Part shown: positions 1 to 12,400 of the stretch, piece by piece
Layout of the letters: each line of letters opens with the position of its first letter
Position numbering within the stretch: the stretch's first letter is position 1
Assembly (NCBI RefSeq): GCF_021155765.1
Contig: NC_060106.1
Span: 18,378,031 to 18,442,030, forward strand
DNA length: 64,000 nt
Direction of reading: 5' to 3'
Source of the DNA: Diprion similis
Lineage: Eukaryota > Arthropoda > Insecta > Hymenoptera > Diprionidae
Notes under the pieces: model-generated
Database searches by the model: none
Seen by the model: the letters and a program-made list of their open reading frames with translations, nothing else
What the model was told of the DNA's origin: nothing
Position numbers and translations under genes: made by a program

Positions 1-241
1 TATCGATCAAGAAATGAACAAATTTGGAGAATGATCGTAGAGTGGATTCCTCAACATCCTGAGAACTATGCCAAAGTATCACAGGTATCCAGGTATAAAA
101 GCAATCATGCAACATTCGTAGCTGTTTGACTAACATTTCGCTCTTTGCCGTTTCAGAGTATTCAGATTGGACTGTCTATTGGAATCTCCAGTTGGAATAG
201 ATGCCGAAGGCATTACCGTTTTCTGTAAAACTCTTTTTTAA
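1..241 (+). CDS. Small secreted protein gene, unit 1 copy, 5' part outside the window
   Basis: This is the 3' part of a two-exon gene whose full copy lies at 7370-7757. Exon 1 ends at 92 (AG|GTATAA) and exon 2 runs 157-241 to a TAA. The DNA is almost base-for-base identical to the second copy (offset 7516). Visible protein features are a WxxxVEWIPQHP stretch, then a short C-terminal exon with two cysteines. I do not recognise the family. The signal peptide seen in the full copy would lie left of the window. The splice choice is inferred: a competing donor at CAG|GTATCC (after base 84) would change the frame of the last exon. Confidence 0.35.
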
Positions 242-1739
242 CGACCTTGAATCGAGTGTTTTCAGAGGGTCTGGCCCTGGACAACGTGGGTTCCCACCAT
301 GCTTCGACGTGTTAAATCGATTGTCAAGAAACAAAAATAATACAAGTGATTTCGGAGTTCATATCTTTATAATTGTGCTGGATAATTTTGTCATTCCTGA
401 ATTCAACTTTATTGCTCATCATTATTTAGACAATTTCTTGAGATGAAATTTTCGCGAGAAATTGGGTCAAACTCCAAAGTTCGTGCAAAGTGTTGGCAAC
501 AAAAATGTTTACTTGAGATGACCGCATAAATGAATGTTATATCGCGTTCCACGTGTTTAGTTGTGAATTTGACATCCTACATTAGGCGTGAATTGCAGTT
601 TTGATGTTGCGCATGTATGGGGGTTTCAAATCGCGAAAGCTATGAATCCGTGATGCTATCATCGGGAAAAAAGTACAACCAAAAAAGAAACGATTCAATT
701 ATTAGGATTTCCAGCATACATGTTAAAAAAGGAGCGAACAAACGGTATCGTTTACAGCCAACAGTATAACAGCGAGGCGTTTGTATAATTAAACATGTGT
801 ACCAAAAAACAGAAATCAGACAACGATGCATTCGTTCAAAGAGAGTAACTCGTATGAGGTCAAATGTGTTTAACTATAGTTGAGCATACAACGCAAGCAA
901 GGCATAAAGAAGACGATTGTATGAAGACAGTTGGCACGAACGGCAATGTGTATCAAGATCAAATTGCATAAGTCGTCATGCGGATTATGGCAACTCCTGG
1001 ATAACACGGAGAAGCAAACCAGGAACTTATTGTGCGCACAATAATTCCGTAGCAAATCGTTAATTTCACTTATTATGTACTGTTCACGTGACTGGAAATT
1101 TCAAATCAAATTGAATCAAAATATAGTTGAGGCAAAGAAATTAATTATTTATGATGAGGCGTATTCCAAATATTGCAATGATGTGAACAGTCTGAATGAG
1201 ATGGATGAGTTAAAATTCAAATTAACTTGTGTTGAAATGAATATCATAATATTCGAAATAATGCATCTTTGATAATGTAATATGAATTGACTCAATATTA
1301 AATGAAAGATTCACATATTCTGGTAAGATCTCCAAACATAATTTTATTATATGTTTTTTTATATGAATTTTATTACATGTTGTGTGGAATATAATTTCTT
1401 TTTTATGATTCACTTCACACTATTAGATAATTTATTGAATTACTACACACTGATACCTGAACACTTGTAGTAGAATTAGGGCATGGTAAGTAAACAGTTT
1501 GAACTTGGTAGCTATTGATTTGTGACTTTTCTTGCCCACCTTTTCAAAAATCGTGTGAAAATTTCATGTATCTTGGGCAGAGCTCTTGATTCATTATTCA
1601 AAGGAGTTGAGTTTGCTTTTTAGGAGTTTACGAACTCACGATTTTTTCTACTGGAATCGATTTATAGGATTTTTTTTAGACTGCGTTGGTCCCTCAATAA
1701 TGCAGAACAGAAATCTAGAGAAACGTTGGATCAACAGCT
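242..1739. other. Intergenic DNA of duplication unit 1
   Basis: AT-rich DNA between the convergent small gene (+) and laccase 1 (-). I see no convincing exon. The short open frames here recur unchanged at 8156-8788 only because the DNA itself is duplicated, so their recurrence is not evidence of coding. Confidence 0.6.
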
Positions 1740-2050
1740 GAAAATATAGTAAAATGATGTCCTCGTTTTTCGGTCGCCACTCCTCATTCTTCGCTGACAG
1801 CACATTCGAACTGCACGTGATCAATTCCTCGCGCGACTTTGGGTCAACATAGTGAATCGGAGAATTGATTTTATCATTTTCTGAGTTCTTCGAAAGTTTC
1901 ACCAGAAATCCAAAGGGGTTAGCCTTACTTTTTTTCTTGGTCGAAAAATCTTATGTCTTGGAATCAATTTGCAGGGTCCACCTTTGAGCAATTGGACCTT
2001 CAGAAACTCTGCAAGCGCATCGAAAAGAGCGTAGGACCAACAGCAGCAGA
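1740..2050. repeat. Single diverged monomer of the 312-bp satellite
   Basis: The block keeps recognisable satellite landmarks in order: a GAAAATATAG/TCCTCG stretch, ACTGCACGTGATCAATTCC, AATCCAAAGGGGTTAGCCTTA, a run of T, CAATTGGACC and GAGCGTAGGACCAACAGCAG. It is well diverged from the homogeneous array at 9.45-15.6 kb. It occupies the equivalent place in unit 1, so it probably represents the unexpanded state. Confidence 0.75.
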
Positions 2051-2577
2051 GTTATTCAAATTTTCTTCCAAATTCCGGTGAGGTCAGCTCTACCTCACCC
2101 TCGATTTTCGGAGCAAGAAATGTTTTTTCACAGAATATATCCGTACACTCTTTGCAGGCTCATTATTTCTCGAAGGATTTAAAAATGCGTTTTCATCGTC
2201 ATGGGACCAACATAAACTATCTCACGTTACGTTTTTCACACTTTGCTCAAATAGTTGTATACAGCACTTCTTTACCCTCATAGAGTAGTCAGATTTCTTA
2301 CGTAAGGTTCAATTATATTTTTCCTTTCTTTATGTCTTCTACTACAAAAGTATTCGGCAATCCGCAGAATCATTGAAGAATCACCTGAATTGTCATATTC
2401 ATTTCTATTCTATCTGTCACCCTTTGCAAAACACACCTTTTCTCTTTAGTTTAGTGTTTATATGTGATCAACTGATTTCAACATCATTAGGGTACGTTGC
2501 AAATAATCTTTCATATTTGACAGTGGAATAACTCAAGAAGCATAATAAACTCAGAATTACGGTTTACAAAGTGCCAT

Positions 2578-2583
2578 TTTATT
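2578..2583 (-). terminator. Poly(A) signal AATAAA of laccase 1
   Basis: AATAAA on the minus strand (TTTATT on plus), about 127 bp downstream of the laccase 1 stop. The same signal lies at the same distance from laccase 2. Confidence 0.6.
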
Positions 2584-2709
2584 GGAAGAAATCACAAAAA
2601 GGTATGTGATTTTACAATTTATGTGGTATATATTTGAGATACTGATACTTGAATTTAGACATTGCAGGGTCATTCATGCTTAGCATACAATGACTTGATT
2701 CACATCAGC

Positions 2710-5506
2710 TCAACTCAATGGATCGAAATCACCGCAGGTCGGAAAGCCTGGGGGTGGAGCTGTAATATCTCCCTCGACCCAGAAAGCCATCCCCATGCCA
2801 GTGGCCAGATGCCACTCGTAGTGACAATGCATCAACCAAATTCCAGGATTATCGGCTCTAAATCGCACGGTAGCGTATCCTCCGGAGGGTACACTGATCG
2901 TGTCCTTTCGTAGAGGAATACAAAAGCTGCTCTGATTTTTGGGTGTTTCCTCCTTACTTGGATAGTTTGAATCCATGCTCACCACGTAAAAAGAGTAACC
3001 ATGCAAATGGAACGGATGACTGAGTCCCGACTCTCAGAGGTAATAAACAAAATTTAAGGTTAGTGACTAATATTGGCCAAAATTGATGCGTTCTTACTAG
3101 AAAGAGCTGTGCAACTAGGAATTCCGTCAGTTTCCAAATACTTGAACTCACCGTTGGCTGCGTCAAGCAATGTTAGTTCGACGATGTCGTTCTGTTTCAA
3201 GACCACGACGTTGCTACACTGGCAATAAGTACCATCCGTGTCGTCGGTACTCTGCAGGCATTCGGCTGGTAAATTGTCTGCGTTGCAAAGTGTTTCATCA
3301 GGTCTGTTTTTGAAAATTATTGGACTAGAAGGAAACGTGAAGGATATGTTGTTCATCATGCCCGCTCGAATCGAGGTTCCGCCGAGATCTGGAAGAATTG
3401 AATGTATCAATTCGTGTTAAGATACTATTACTATTACATTCAAAAAGAAACGTTAAATAAAAAATTTGCAGCATCTCACTCTCATATGTTTCATAATTTC
3501 CCTCGTCGTGAAAGGTGTCGAGATCAAAGAAATGGAAATTGAACGGGATCACCAGTCGAACGTCTGGTTTCGCCGTTAAGACTGTTTTGGTATCTTTGTC
3601 CGCTTCGTATCCGGCCAGTCGCAGATCAGTGACGCAAAGGTACTCCGAACTTTCGCCACATGTGGTGCTCGGATAATTCAAGACCCTCGTAAAGTTTAGA
3701 GGGTCGGATACTGTAGGTCGAGTTGCGTTTGGAATAATCCCTGCAATATGAAAGTCGCTGTATGAGCAAATAGCACAGTGGTATAGTACCTACTCTTATC
3801 CAAGAGAAACAACTTTCTACACCTAACAACGGTGTCATACGAGAACGAAATTTGCATGTACTTATAAAATACTAGAAACTCAGCTGAATGATCATTACCT
3901 AAATCTGTGCCATTTGTGCCGTAAGACAGCACAGCGTACTGATCGATTTCCAGACTCTCGCATGCTCCCAAGCCGGTGATATAAATCCAGAACGCGTCGC
4001 TATCAAGCGAAGTGTCATTCGTGCTGAGGATAAAATCGTATCGTTCACCAGGATAGATGACAAAGGCATCGACGGTGATTGGCTCGATCGGCGATCCGTC
4101 AGTGGCGATAAGAGTCAAGTTGTGATTCTGTATTTGGAATTGGAAGCCGCAGGTTTGGCTTGCTCCGTTGATAACCCGGAACCTATGATGATGATGATGA
4201 TGATTATTGGACACCGTCGTTTACATCAAAGCTGGAAGTTGAAAAAACCTGTCGCAAACCTGTAACTTGAATTCCTCTCTACGTGAAAAGTTGCCAGAGG
4301 AAATGACGCGTTCACAGAATCTTCGCTCGTAGTTCCATTGAGGTACCATCCCAAACCGTTAACCAATATAGTAGTTGGTGAAATTCCTGGCTCTTTGCTG
4401 GGCAAACCGGGGAAAAACATCTCTGCGGTTTCGTGCATCCAATCGGAAACAAGAAGCGTATGCACTGGTACGTCAAACTCGTAGAGTTCTTGCGGCCAGG
4501 GTTCCTCGGAACGTGGTTCACGGACAGTCAACACACCATATTGCCCATTGGTTCTATGTAGCCCAGTGTGAGAGTGGTAGAAGTACGTGCCAGCGTCCTG
4601 TGGAGAAGGAAATTGAGGACCCAGTTTAGAATTCACACCGTCATAACCACGAGTGAAATGACGGGCAAAGTACAATTGTACTGACATCGGCTGGAAATGC
4701 GTATCGAAAACTCGATTCTCCGATCGGACACTGGGTTATATAGGGAACCCCGTCCATCCACTGACTGCGCTTCTGCAGAATTCCATGCCAATGTATTGTC
4801 GACCCGGTACCGGACATTCGGTTATGCACATTGACTACGATCAGGTCATTTTTACAGACGTTAATCGGAGGCCCGGGAATTTGGCGGTTGATGGACATCA
4901 CTCCCTTTTCAACTCCATCGACTGGGATGCATTGGGATAGGTAACAGTCCTCGAGAACACCATTGGAACAATTCCCGCAAGCTCTGCAGTCGTACAAGAA
5001 ATGACTCGGTCATTATCACTGTTTCGCAAATCACAATTCTTCAGAGAAAGAAATATAACACCTTCATGGAAACAAGTAAGCTCAAATTTGTCTACATTAA
5101 TCACGTGTAAGTATCGTAAGGTTACTCACGTTCCCATCGCCGCGTAGTACTCTAAAACAAATGTGTAAAGACAGACTCGCGGTGCTTCCCCAACGTTGCA
5201 CGTACGCAAACAATCTGTTTCCTTCAGATTTTTAACACCAAGCCTGACTAACTCATCCCATGGTGACGCCCGGTTATAGTCTTCCGGTAATTCTGCGAAT
5301 TTTTATAAAAACTTTGTAACATCTACGGTTTCATTCGAAACTCAATCGTTTCATGGTAAAATTATTGTTTTGAATGTTTGGGTAAAGTGGGCAAGTGTTT
5401 GTCAAATTCCTCAATTCTTTCACTCACCAATAATTTTTCCAGAAGACTGCGAGGCCGGGATTATCAAAGCTACGAACAAAAGCAAATTCCGGCTGTAGCA
5501 ACACAT
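2710..5506 (-). CDS. Laccase 1 (secreted multicopper oxidase), 8 exons, 660 aa
   Basis: A secreted copper enzyme that oxidises phenolic substrates with oxygen; some insect laccases tan cuticle, but the substrate here is unknown. Exons in transcription order: 5506-5428, 5292-5130, 4983-4686, 4597-4260, 4182-3899, 3740-3480, 3388-3152, 3032-2710; all phases join. Exon 1 encodes a signal peptide ([18 protein letters not shown]). The cysteine-rich N-terminus typical of insect laccases follows. Copper ligands are all present: HWHG about 145, HSH about 188, HPFHLHG about 559 and HCHYEWH about 622, with a Met about 633 as the likely axial position. The exon 8 acceptor is unusual (TGAG|AG), whereas laccase 2 has TTAG. 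The histidine run seen when intron 4 is read through (4183-4200) is intron and not protein. It is head-to-head with the small gene at 7370, about 1.9 kb apart. The family call is certain; the subfamily is not resolved. Confidence 0.92.
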
Positions 5507-7369
5507 TTTGTATTTTGAACTCAGTCGCAGCAATACACGAGTATACATAACCACGCTTATCTATTGCGGAAACGTATAAAATTTCGCATTCACTTTTGCA
5601 TGTGGCGGTCACTAACTACGGACAGTGCTTGAATGTGGTTATTAGCACAGTTTTATCGTAGTGACAGTGTTGCAGTAAAATGTAATCGAAAGTTATAAAC
5701 TGCATCAACACTGCTGTGCAAATTTCATTACCGTATAGAAGTGCTGTCTGCACCGATATTTACCGGTGATTGCGATGAAATTAACTGCAATATATTTTTA
5801 TTTCATGCACAACGTGCTTATAGTCAAGAACCATTCACTCGGAGCAGGTTTTATGTCCTTATATCCGCGAATGTCAACATGTCATATCACTGCTACTAGA
5901 AATCATTATCATTGACGCTTGAACTAACAGGCGACAACCGACATAAAAATTAAAAGCTCATGAAAAAGGCAGATAAATTTCAAGTATCACGAAGTCACGA
6001 TGTTTGATTGCAGTTTTTCTCACTACAGAACTCACGGTATGTTATTCACACGTTTTGATGATAAAAATTCATAGGCAGGTACTTGTCGACAGAAAAAAGT
6101 ATCTGAAAGCGAGAAAAAATTATATCATAAATTGAAAATGAGTTAAGTAGACGAAGTGGAAAGAATAACCATAAAAATTGTTGACCATGGTATTAGTCTG
6201 TTCACGACATTGTCGTACGAAAATGGTCGGTTGGCGAAATTGTTGAAGCCGCGGAACGAAGACACCGGAAATGCGAATCGCTGCAATTGTCGTGTGGCAT
6301 TGCGGTCAACGTTTTTCTTTATAATTGATTATTCAATAAGAGTTTCAATATTTCATTTTAGCAAGAACAAAAGAGAAAAAAATCAACTACCCGCAACAAA
6401 ACGCTAACGGGAACGACAGACTTTAGTGGATATTAATCCCATTTGAGCCTCACGTCTATCCTCTGTCACCGCAGGTGAAAAATTGACAGCGCTAACAACT
6501 TGGTCCTATCCTGAGGACCTTGAAGCGAATCACGTCGGAGGACCCAGTAGCATAGATAAAAGTTCGTTTGGGGTGGATATCCAGCGCAGTCTTTCGGTAT
6601 TGGGTTAAAATATTTTTTGAGGCCTTTGATATTTGCATGAAATTTCAAACCGTTAATTTTCCCGTAGAACGGTTCACGTACTTTGATAATTAAAGTTGAA
6701 CTGTCGGATTTTTTTACACAGGATAATCAAAAGTTTTTCATCGGATTCGCACCGTGATAAGATATTGCAAGTGAACGTTGTAGGGTACATAAAATAAGCT
6801 TACTTTTTTCATACAGTTTTGCCTCATCTGTGAATTTTTGCGCTTCGGAAAGAATTCTTTTGTTTACTAGCACCTGAGGTGTTTGACTTTGAGATTGTTT
6901 AATCAACTTTGATCGTGGATTAAGAAATACTGTATTGCTATACTGCTGTATTCCAGAAGAATGGTTTTACCGATTTGAATTGAGTTTTTGGGTAAACACG
7001 TGTGTTCAGTGTAGATGTACCACCAAGCTTTTAAGCTTCTACTTGTATTTCCGATTACGAGTATCCTGAATTCTGAACAAATGTGGACAAAATTTTGGCG
7101 AAGGATTAAGTATATTCGAAGAAGACGTATAGCGTCGATTAAGTATATTTTGCAAAGTATGTAGTTCAAATAAAGTATACAATAATGATTATGGTGAATG
7201 GAAACTTGTAAAGTATTTTACTGATGGATTTTCTAAACATGAATTGTAAATAATATTATCAATTTGTCTACTAAATTTCATTTAATATCACTGAAACTAC
7301 GATACGTTTCTACAGAATTTGTTTCTATGTGATACATCATTGCTGTATAAAGGCTGTCTTCAGACAAAT
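5507..7369. other. Divergent intergenic region between laccase 1 and small gene
   Basis: No exon seen. The first ~100 bp upstream of laccase 1 keep a GATAAGCG block also found upstream of laccase 2. However, the TATA/initiator pair that is clear for laccase 2 is missing or rearranged here. Both flanking genes would have to use regulatory DNA within these 1.86 kb. Confidence 0.5.
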
Positions 7370-7757
7370 ATGATTTCCTGTTGTTCCATTTTCTGTTCAT
7401 TATTTTTTGCTAAAGCGATATGTACTATCGAAACGAATTCTGTAGAAACGATGCCTTGTCCCGAATTAGATCGTCCTTGTGAGCGTTTATACATTTATAC
7501 ACATGTTAATGGTAAATATCGATCAAGAAATGAACAAATTTGGAGAATGATCGTAGAGTGGATTCCTCAACATCCTGAGAACTATGCCAAAGTATCACAG
7601 GTATCCAGGTATAAAAGCAATCATGCAACATTCGTAGCTGTTTGACTAACATTTCGCTCTTTGCCGTTTCAGAGTATTCAGATTGGACTGTCTATTGGAA
7701 TCTCCAGTTGGAATAGATGCCGAAGGCATTACCGTTTTCTGTAAAACTCTTTTTTAA
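7370..7757 (+). CDS. Small secreted protein, two exons, about 107 aa, family unknown
   Basis: ATG at 7370 opens a short hydrophobic leader (MISCCSIFCSLFFAKAIC) followed by a polar, charged region with PCPELDRPCE and WRMIVEWIPQHPENY. Exon 1 is 7370-7608 (AG|GTATAA) and exon 2 is 7673-7757 (TTTCAG acceptor), ending TAA. The joined second exon reads as plausible protein with two more cysteines (DC and FC). This suggests a small disulphide-bonded secreted protein, but no family is recognised. An alternative donor after 7600 would give a different, more basic C-terminus. The gene is duplicated together with the laccase. It lies upstream of laccase 1 in divergent orientation and is convergent with laccase 2. 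The model rests only on splice logic and the leader peptide. Confidence 0.45.
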
Positions 7758-9230
7758 CGACCTTGAATCGAGTGTTTTCAGAGGGTCTGGCCCTGGACAA
7801 CGTGGGTTCCCACCATGCTTCGACGTGTTAAATCGATTGTCAAGAAACAAAAATAATACAAGTGATTTCGGAGTTCATATCTTTATAATTGTGCTGGATA
7901 ATTTTGTCATTCCTGAATTCAACTTTATTGCTCATCATTATTTAGACAATTTCTTGAGATGAAATTTTCGCGAGAAATTGGGTCAAACTCCAAAGTTCGT
8001 GCAAAGTGTTGGCAACAAAAATGTTTACTTGAGATGACCGCATAAATGAATGTTATATCGCGTTCCACGTGTTTAGTTGTGAATTTGACATCCTACATTA
8101 GGCGTGAATTGCAGTTTTGATGTTGCGCATGTATGGGGGTTTCAAATCGCGAAAGCTATGAATCCGTGATGCTATCATCGGGAAAAAAGTACAACCAAAA
8201 AAGAAACGATTCAATTATTAGGATTTCCAGCATACATGTTAAAAAAGGAGCGAACAAACGGTATCGTTTACAGCCAACAGTATAACAGCGAGGCGTTTGT
8301 ATAATTAAACATGTGTACCAAAAAACAGAAATCAGACAACGATGCATTCGTTCAAAGAGAGTAACTCGTATGAGGTCAAATGTGTTTAACTATAGTTGAG
8401 CATACAACGCAAGCAAGGCATAAAGAAGACGATTGTATGAAGACAGTTGGCACGAACGGCAATGTGTATCAAGATCAAATTGCATAAGTCGTCATGCGGA
8501 TTATGGCAACTCCTGGATAACACGGAGAAGCAAACCAGGAACTTATTGTGCGCACAATAATTCCGTAGCAAATCGTTAATTTCACTTATTATGTACTGTT
8601 CACGTGACTGGAAATTTCAAATCAAATTGAATCAAAATATAGTTGAGGCAAAGAAATTAATTATTTATGATGAGGCGTATTCCAAATATTGCAATGATGT
8701 GAACAGTCTGAATGAGATGGATGAGTTAAAATTCAAATTAACTTGTGTTGAAATGAATATCATAACATTCGAAATAATGCATCTTTGATAATGTAATATG
8801 AATTGACTCAATATTAAATGAAAGATTCAATTATTCTGGTAAGATCTCAAAACACAATTTTACTATATGTTTTTTTATGTGATTTTTATTACATGTTGTG
8901 TGGAATATAATTTCTTTTTTATGATTCACTTCATACTATTGGATAATTTATTGAATTACTACACACTGATACCTGAACACTTGTAGTAGAATTAGGGCAT
9001 GGTAAGTAAACAGTTTAAACTTGATAGCTATTGATTTGTGACTTTTCTTGCCCACCTTCTCAAAATTCCTGTGAAAATTTCAAATATTTTGGGCAGAGCT
9101 CTTCATTTATTATTGAAAGGGGTTGAGCTTGCTTTTCAGTAGTTTATAAACTCAAGATTTTTTTGACTGGAATTGATTGATGGAATTCTATTTAGACTAG
9201 ATTAGTCCCTTAGTAATGCAGAAGTGAAAT
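7758..9230. other. Intergenic DNA of duplication unit 2, left of the satellite
   Basis: Copy of about 242-1730. Nearly identical to unit 1 up to about 8826, then abruptly more diverged (substitutions every few bases). No gene is seen. Confidence 0.6.
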
Positions 9231-9449
9231 CTAAAAAACGTTAGTGCAACTTCTGAAAATATAGTGAAATGACGTCCTCGTTTTTCGGTCGCTGCTCCTC
9301 ATTCTTCGCGGACAGCACGTTCGTACTGCACGTGATCGATTCCTCGCGCGACTTTCGATCAACATAGTGAATCGTAAAATTGATTTTATCATTTTCTGAA
9401 TTCTTCGAATTCTTAGCAATACTCTTAAGGTGAAAGCGTTACATTTTTG

Positions 9450-12400
9450 ATCATTTCGAAGCCGAAAATTCTTCGTCTCCAAATCGATTCGTATGACCCT
9501 TTCCGGACTAATTGGACCCCCAGGAACTCAAAAAACACATGAAAAAGAGCGTAGGACCAACAGCAGAGAAAAGAGCTCGAAAATCAGCAGTTTTCCGCCT
9601 GTAACTTTTCAGGCGTTGCTCGCAGCGTATTGGGACTGCACCCAATTGATTTCTCTTGCAAAATTACGTCGGAATAAGGCCTCAACAAACTAATCGCAGC
9701 ACTTTTCGAAAACGTCGAAATTTTCGCCAAAAATCCAAAGGGGTTAGCCTTAGTTTTTCCGTCATTTCCGGAGCCGAAAATTCTTTGTCTCCGAATCGAT
9801 TCGTATGACCCTTTCAGGACTAATTGGACCCCCAGGAACTCAAAAAACACTTGAAAAAGAGCGTAGGACCAACAGCAGAGAAATGAGCTCGAAAATCAGC
9901 AGTTTTTTGCCTGTAACTTTTCAGGCGTTGCTCGCAGCGTATTGGGACTGCGCCCAATCGATTTCTCTCCCAAAATTACGTCGGAATAAGGCCTCATCGA
10001 ACTAATCGCAGCATTTTTTGAAAACATCGAAATTTTCGCCAAAAATCCAAAGGGGTTAGCCTTAGTTTTTTTGTAATTTATGGAGTTGAAATTTCTTCGT
10101 CTCCGAATCGATTTGTACGACCCTTTCCGGAGTAATTGGACCCCCAGGAACTCAAAAAACACATGAAAAAGAGCGTAGGACCAACAGCAGAGAAATGAGC
10201 TTGAAAATCAGCAGTTTTTCGCCTGTAACTCTTCAGGCGTTGCTCGCAGCGTATTGGGACTGCACCTAATCGATTTCTCTTGCAAAATTACGTCGGAATA
10301 AGGCCTCAACAAACTAATCACAGCACTTTTCGAAAACGTCGAAATTTTCGCCAAAAATCCAGAGGGGTTAGCCTTAGTTTTTTCGTCATTTCCAGAGCCG
10401 AAAATACTTCGTCTCCGAATCGATTTGTATGACCCTTACCGGAGTAATTGGACCCCGAGGTACTCAAAAAACACATGAAAAAGAGCGTAGGACCAACAGC
10501 AGAGAAATGAGCTCGAAAATCAGCAGTTTTTTGCCTGTAACTTTTCAGGCGTTGCTCGCAGCGTATTGGGACTGCGCCCAATCGATTTCTCTCCCAAAAT
10601 TACGTCGGAATGAGGCCTCATCGAACTAATCGCAGCATTTTTTGGAAACATCGAAATTCTCGCCAAAAATCCAAAGGGGTTAGCCTTAGTTTTTTCGTCA
10701 TTTTCGGAGTCGAAAATTCTTCGTCTCCGAATCGATTCGTATGACCCTTTCCGGAGTAATTGGACCCCCAGGAACTCAAGAAACACATGAAAAAGAGCGT
10801 AGGACCAACAGCAGAGAAATGAGCTCGAAAATCAGCAGTTTTTCGCCTGTAACTTTTCAGGCGTTGCTCGCAGCGTATTGGGACTGCACCCAATCGATTT
10901 CTCTTGCAAAATTACGTCGGAATGAGGCCTCAACAAACTAATCGCAGCACTTTTCGAAAACGTCGAAATTTTTGCCAAAAATCCAAAGGGGTTAGCCTTA
11001 GTTTTTTTGTCATTTCCGGAGCCGAAAATTCTTCGTCTCCGAATCGATTCGTATGACCCTTTCCGGAGTAATTGGACCGCGAGGAACTCAAAAAACACAT
11101 GAAAAAAAGCGTAGGACCAACAGCAGAGAAATGAGCTCGAAAATCAGCAGATTTTTGCCTGTAACTTTTCAGGCGTTGCTCGCAGTGTATTGGGACTGCA
11201 CCCAATCGATTTCTCTTGCAAAATTACGTCAGAATAAGGCCTCAACAAACTAATCGCAGCACTTTTCGGAAACGTCGAAATTTTCGCCAAAAATCCAAAG
11301 GGGTTAGCCTTAGTTTTTTCGTCATTTCCAGAGCCGAAAATACTTCGTCTCCGAATCGATTCGTATGACCCTTTCCGGACTAATTGGACCCCCAGGAACT
11401 TAAAAAACACATGAAAAAGAGCGTAGGACCAACAGCAGAGAAATGAGGACAAAAATCAGCAGTTTTCCGCCTGTAACTTTTTAGGCGTTGCTCGCAGCGT
11501 ATTGGGACTGCGCCAAATTGATTTCTCCCGCAAAATTACGTCAGAATGAGGCCTCAACGCATCAATTGCAGCACTTTTCGGGAACGTCGAAATTTTCGCC
11601 AAAAATCCAAAGGGGTTAGCCTCAGTTTTTTTGTAATTTATGGAGTTGAAATTTCTTCGTCTCCGAATCGATTTGTACTACCCTTTCCGGAGTAATTGGA
11701 CCCCCAGGAACTCAAGAAACACATGAAAAAGAGCGTAGGACCAACAGCAGAGAAATGAGCTTGAAAATCAGCAGTTTTTTGCCTGTAACTCTTCAGGCGT
11801 TGCTCGCAGCGTATTGGGACTGCACCCAATCGATTTCTCTTGCAAAATTACGTCGGAATAAGGCCTTAACAAACTAATCGCAGCACTTTTCGAAAACGTC
11901 GAAATTTTCGCCAAAAATCCAAAGGGGTTAGCCTTAGTTTTTTCGTCATTTCCAGAGCCGAAAATACTTCGTCTCCGAATCGATTTGTATGACCCTTACC
12001 GGAGTAATTGGACCCCGAGGTACTCAAAAAACACATAAAAAAGAGCGTAGGACCAACAGCAGAGAAATGAGCTCGAAAATCAGCAGTTTTTTGCCTGTAA
12101 CTTTTCAGGCGTTGCTCGCAGCGTATTGGGACTGCGCCCAATCGATTTCTCTCCCAAAATTACGTCGGAATGAGGCCTCATCGAACTAATCGCAGCATTT
12201 TTTGGAAACATCGAAATTTTCGCCAAAAATCCAAAGGGGTTAGCCTTAGTTTTTTCGTCATTTTCGGAGTCGAAAATTCTTCGTCTCCGAATCGATTCGT
12301 ATGACCCTTTCCGGAGTAATTGGACCCCCAGGAACTCAAGAAACACATGAAAAAGAGCGTTGGACCAACAGCAGAGAAATGAGCTCGAAAATCAGCAGTT

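Larger units (their letters stand above)
1..5300. repeat. Segmental tandem duplication, unit 1
   Basis: Bases 1 to about 1300 match 7517 to about 8816 with only about one difference (T/C near 1250). About 2040-5130 match about 15820-18912 in the same order and orientation, with patchy identity. The unit contains the 3' part of the small gene and the whole of laccase 1. It extends left of the window. Confidence 0.93.

Noticed and set aside
201-446. 81-codon frame duplicated at 7717-7962
   Set aside because: Both copies are identical because the DNA is duplicated. The frame overlaps the last exon of the small gene in another phase and has no protein features.
4183-4214. Apparent poly-histidine leader (HHHHHH) before laccase sequence
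   Set aside because: It is the (ATC)n end of intron 4 read through. The true splice joins SSYR to FRVING across 4260/4182.
4375-4629. Plus-strand open frames over laccase exon 4 (and at 18151-18460)
   Set aside because: They are shadows of the minus-strand laccase coding exons.
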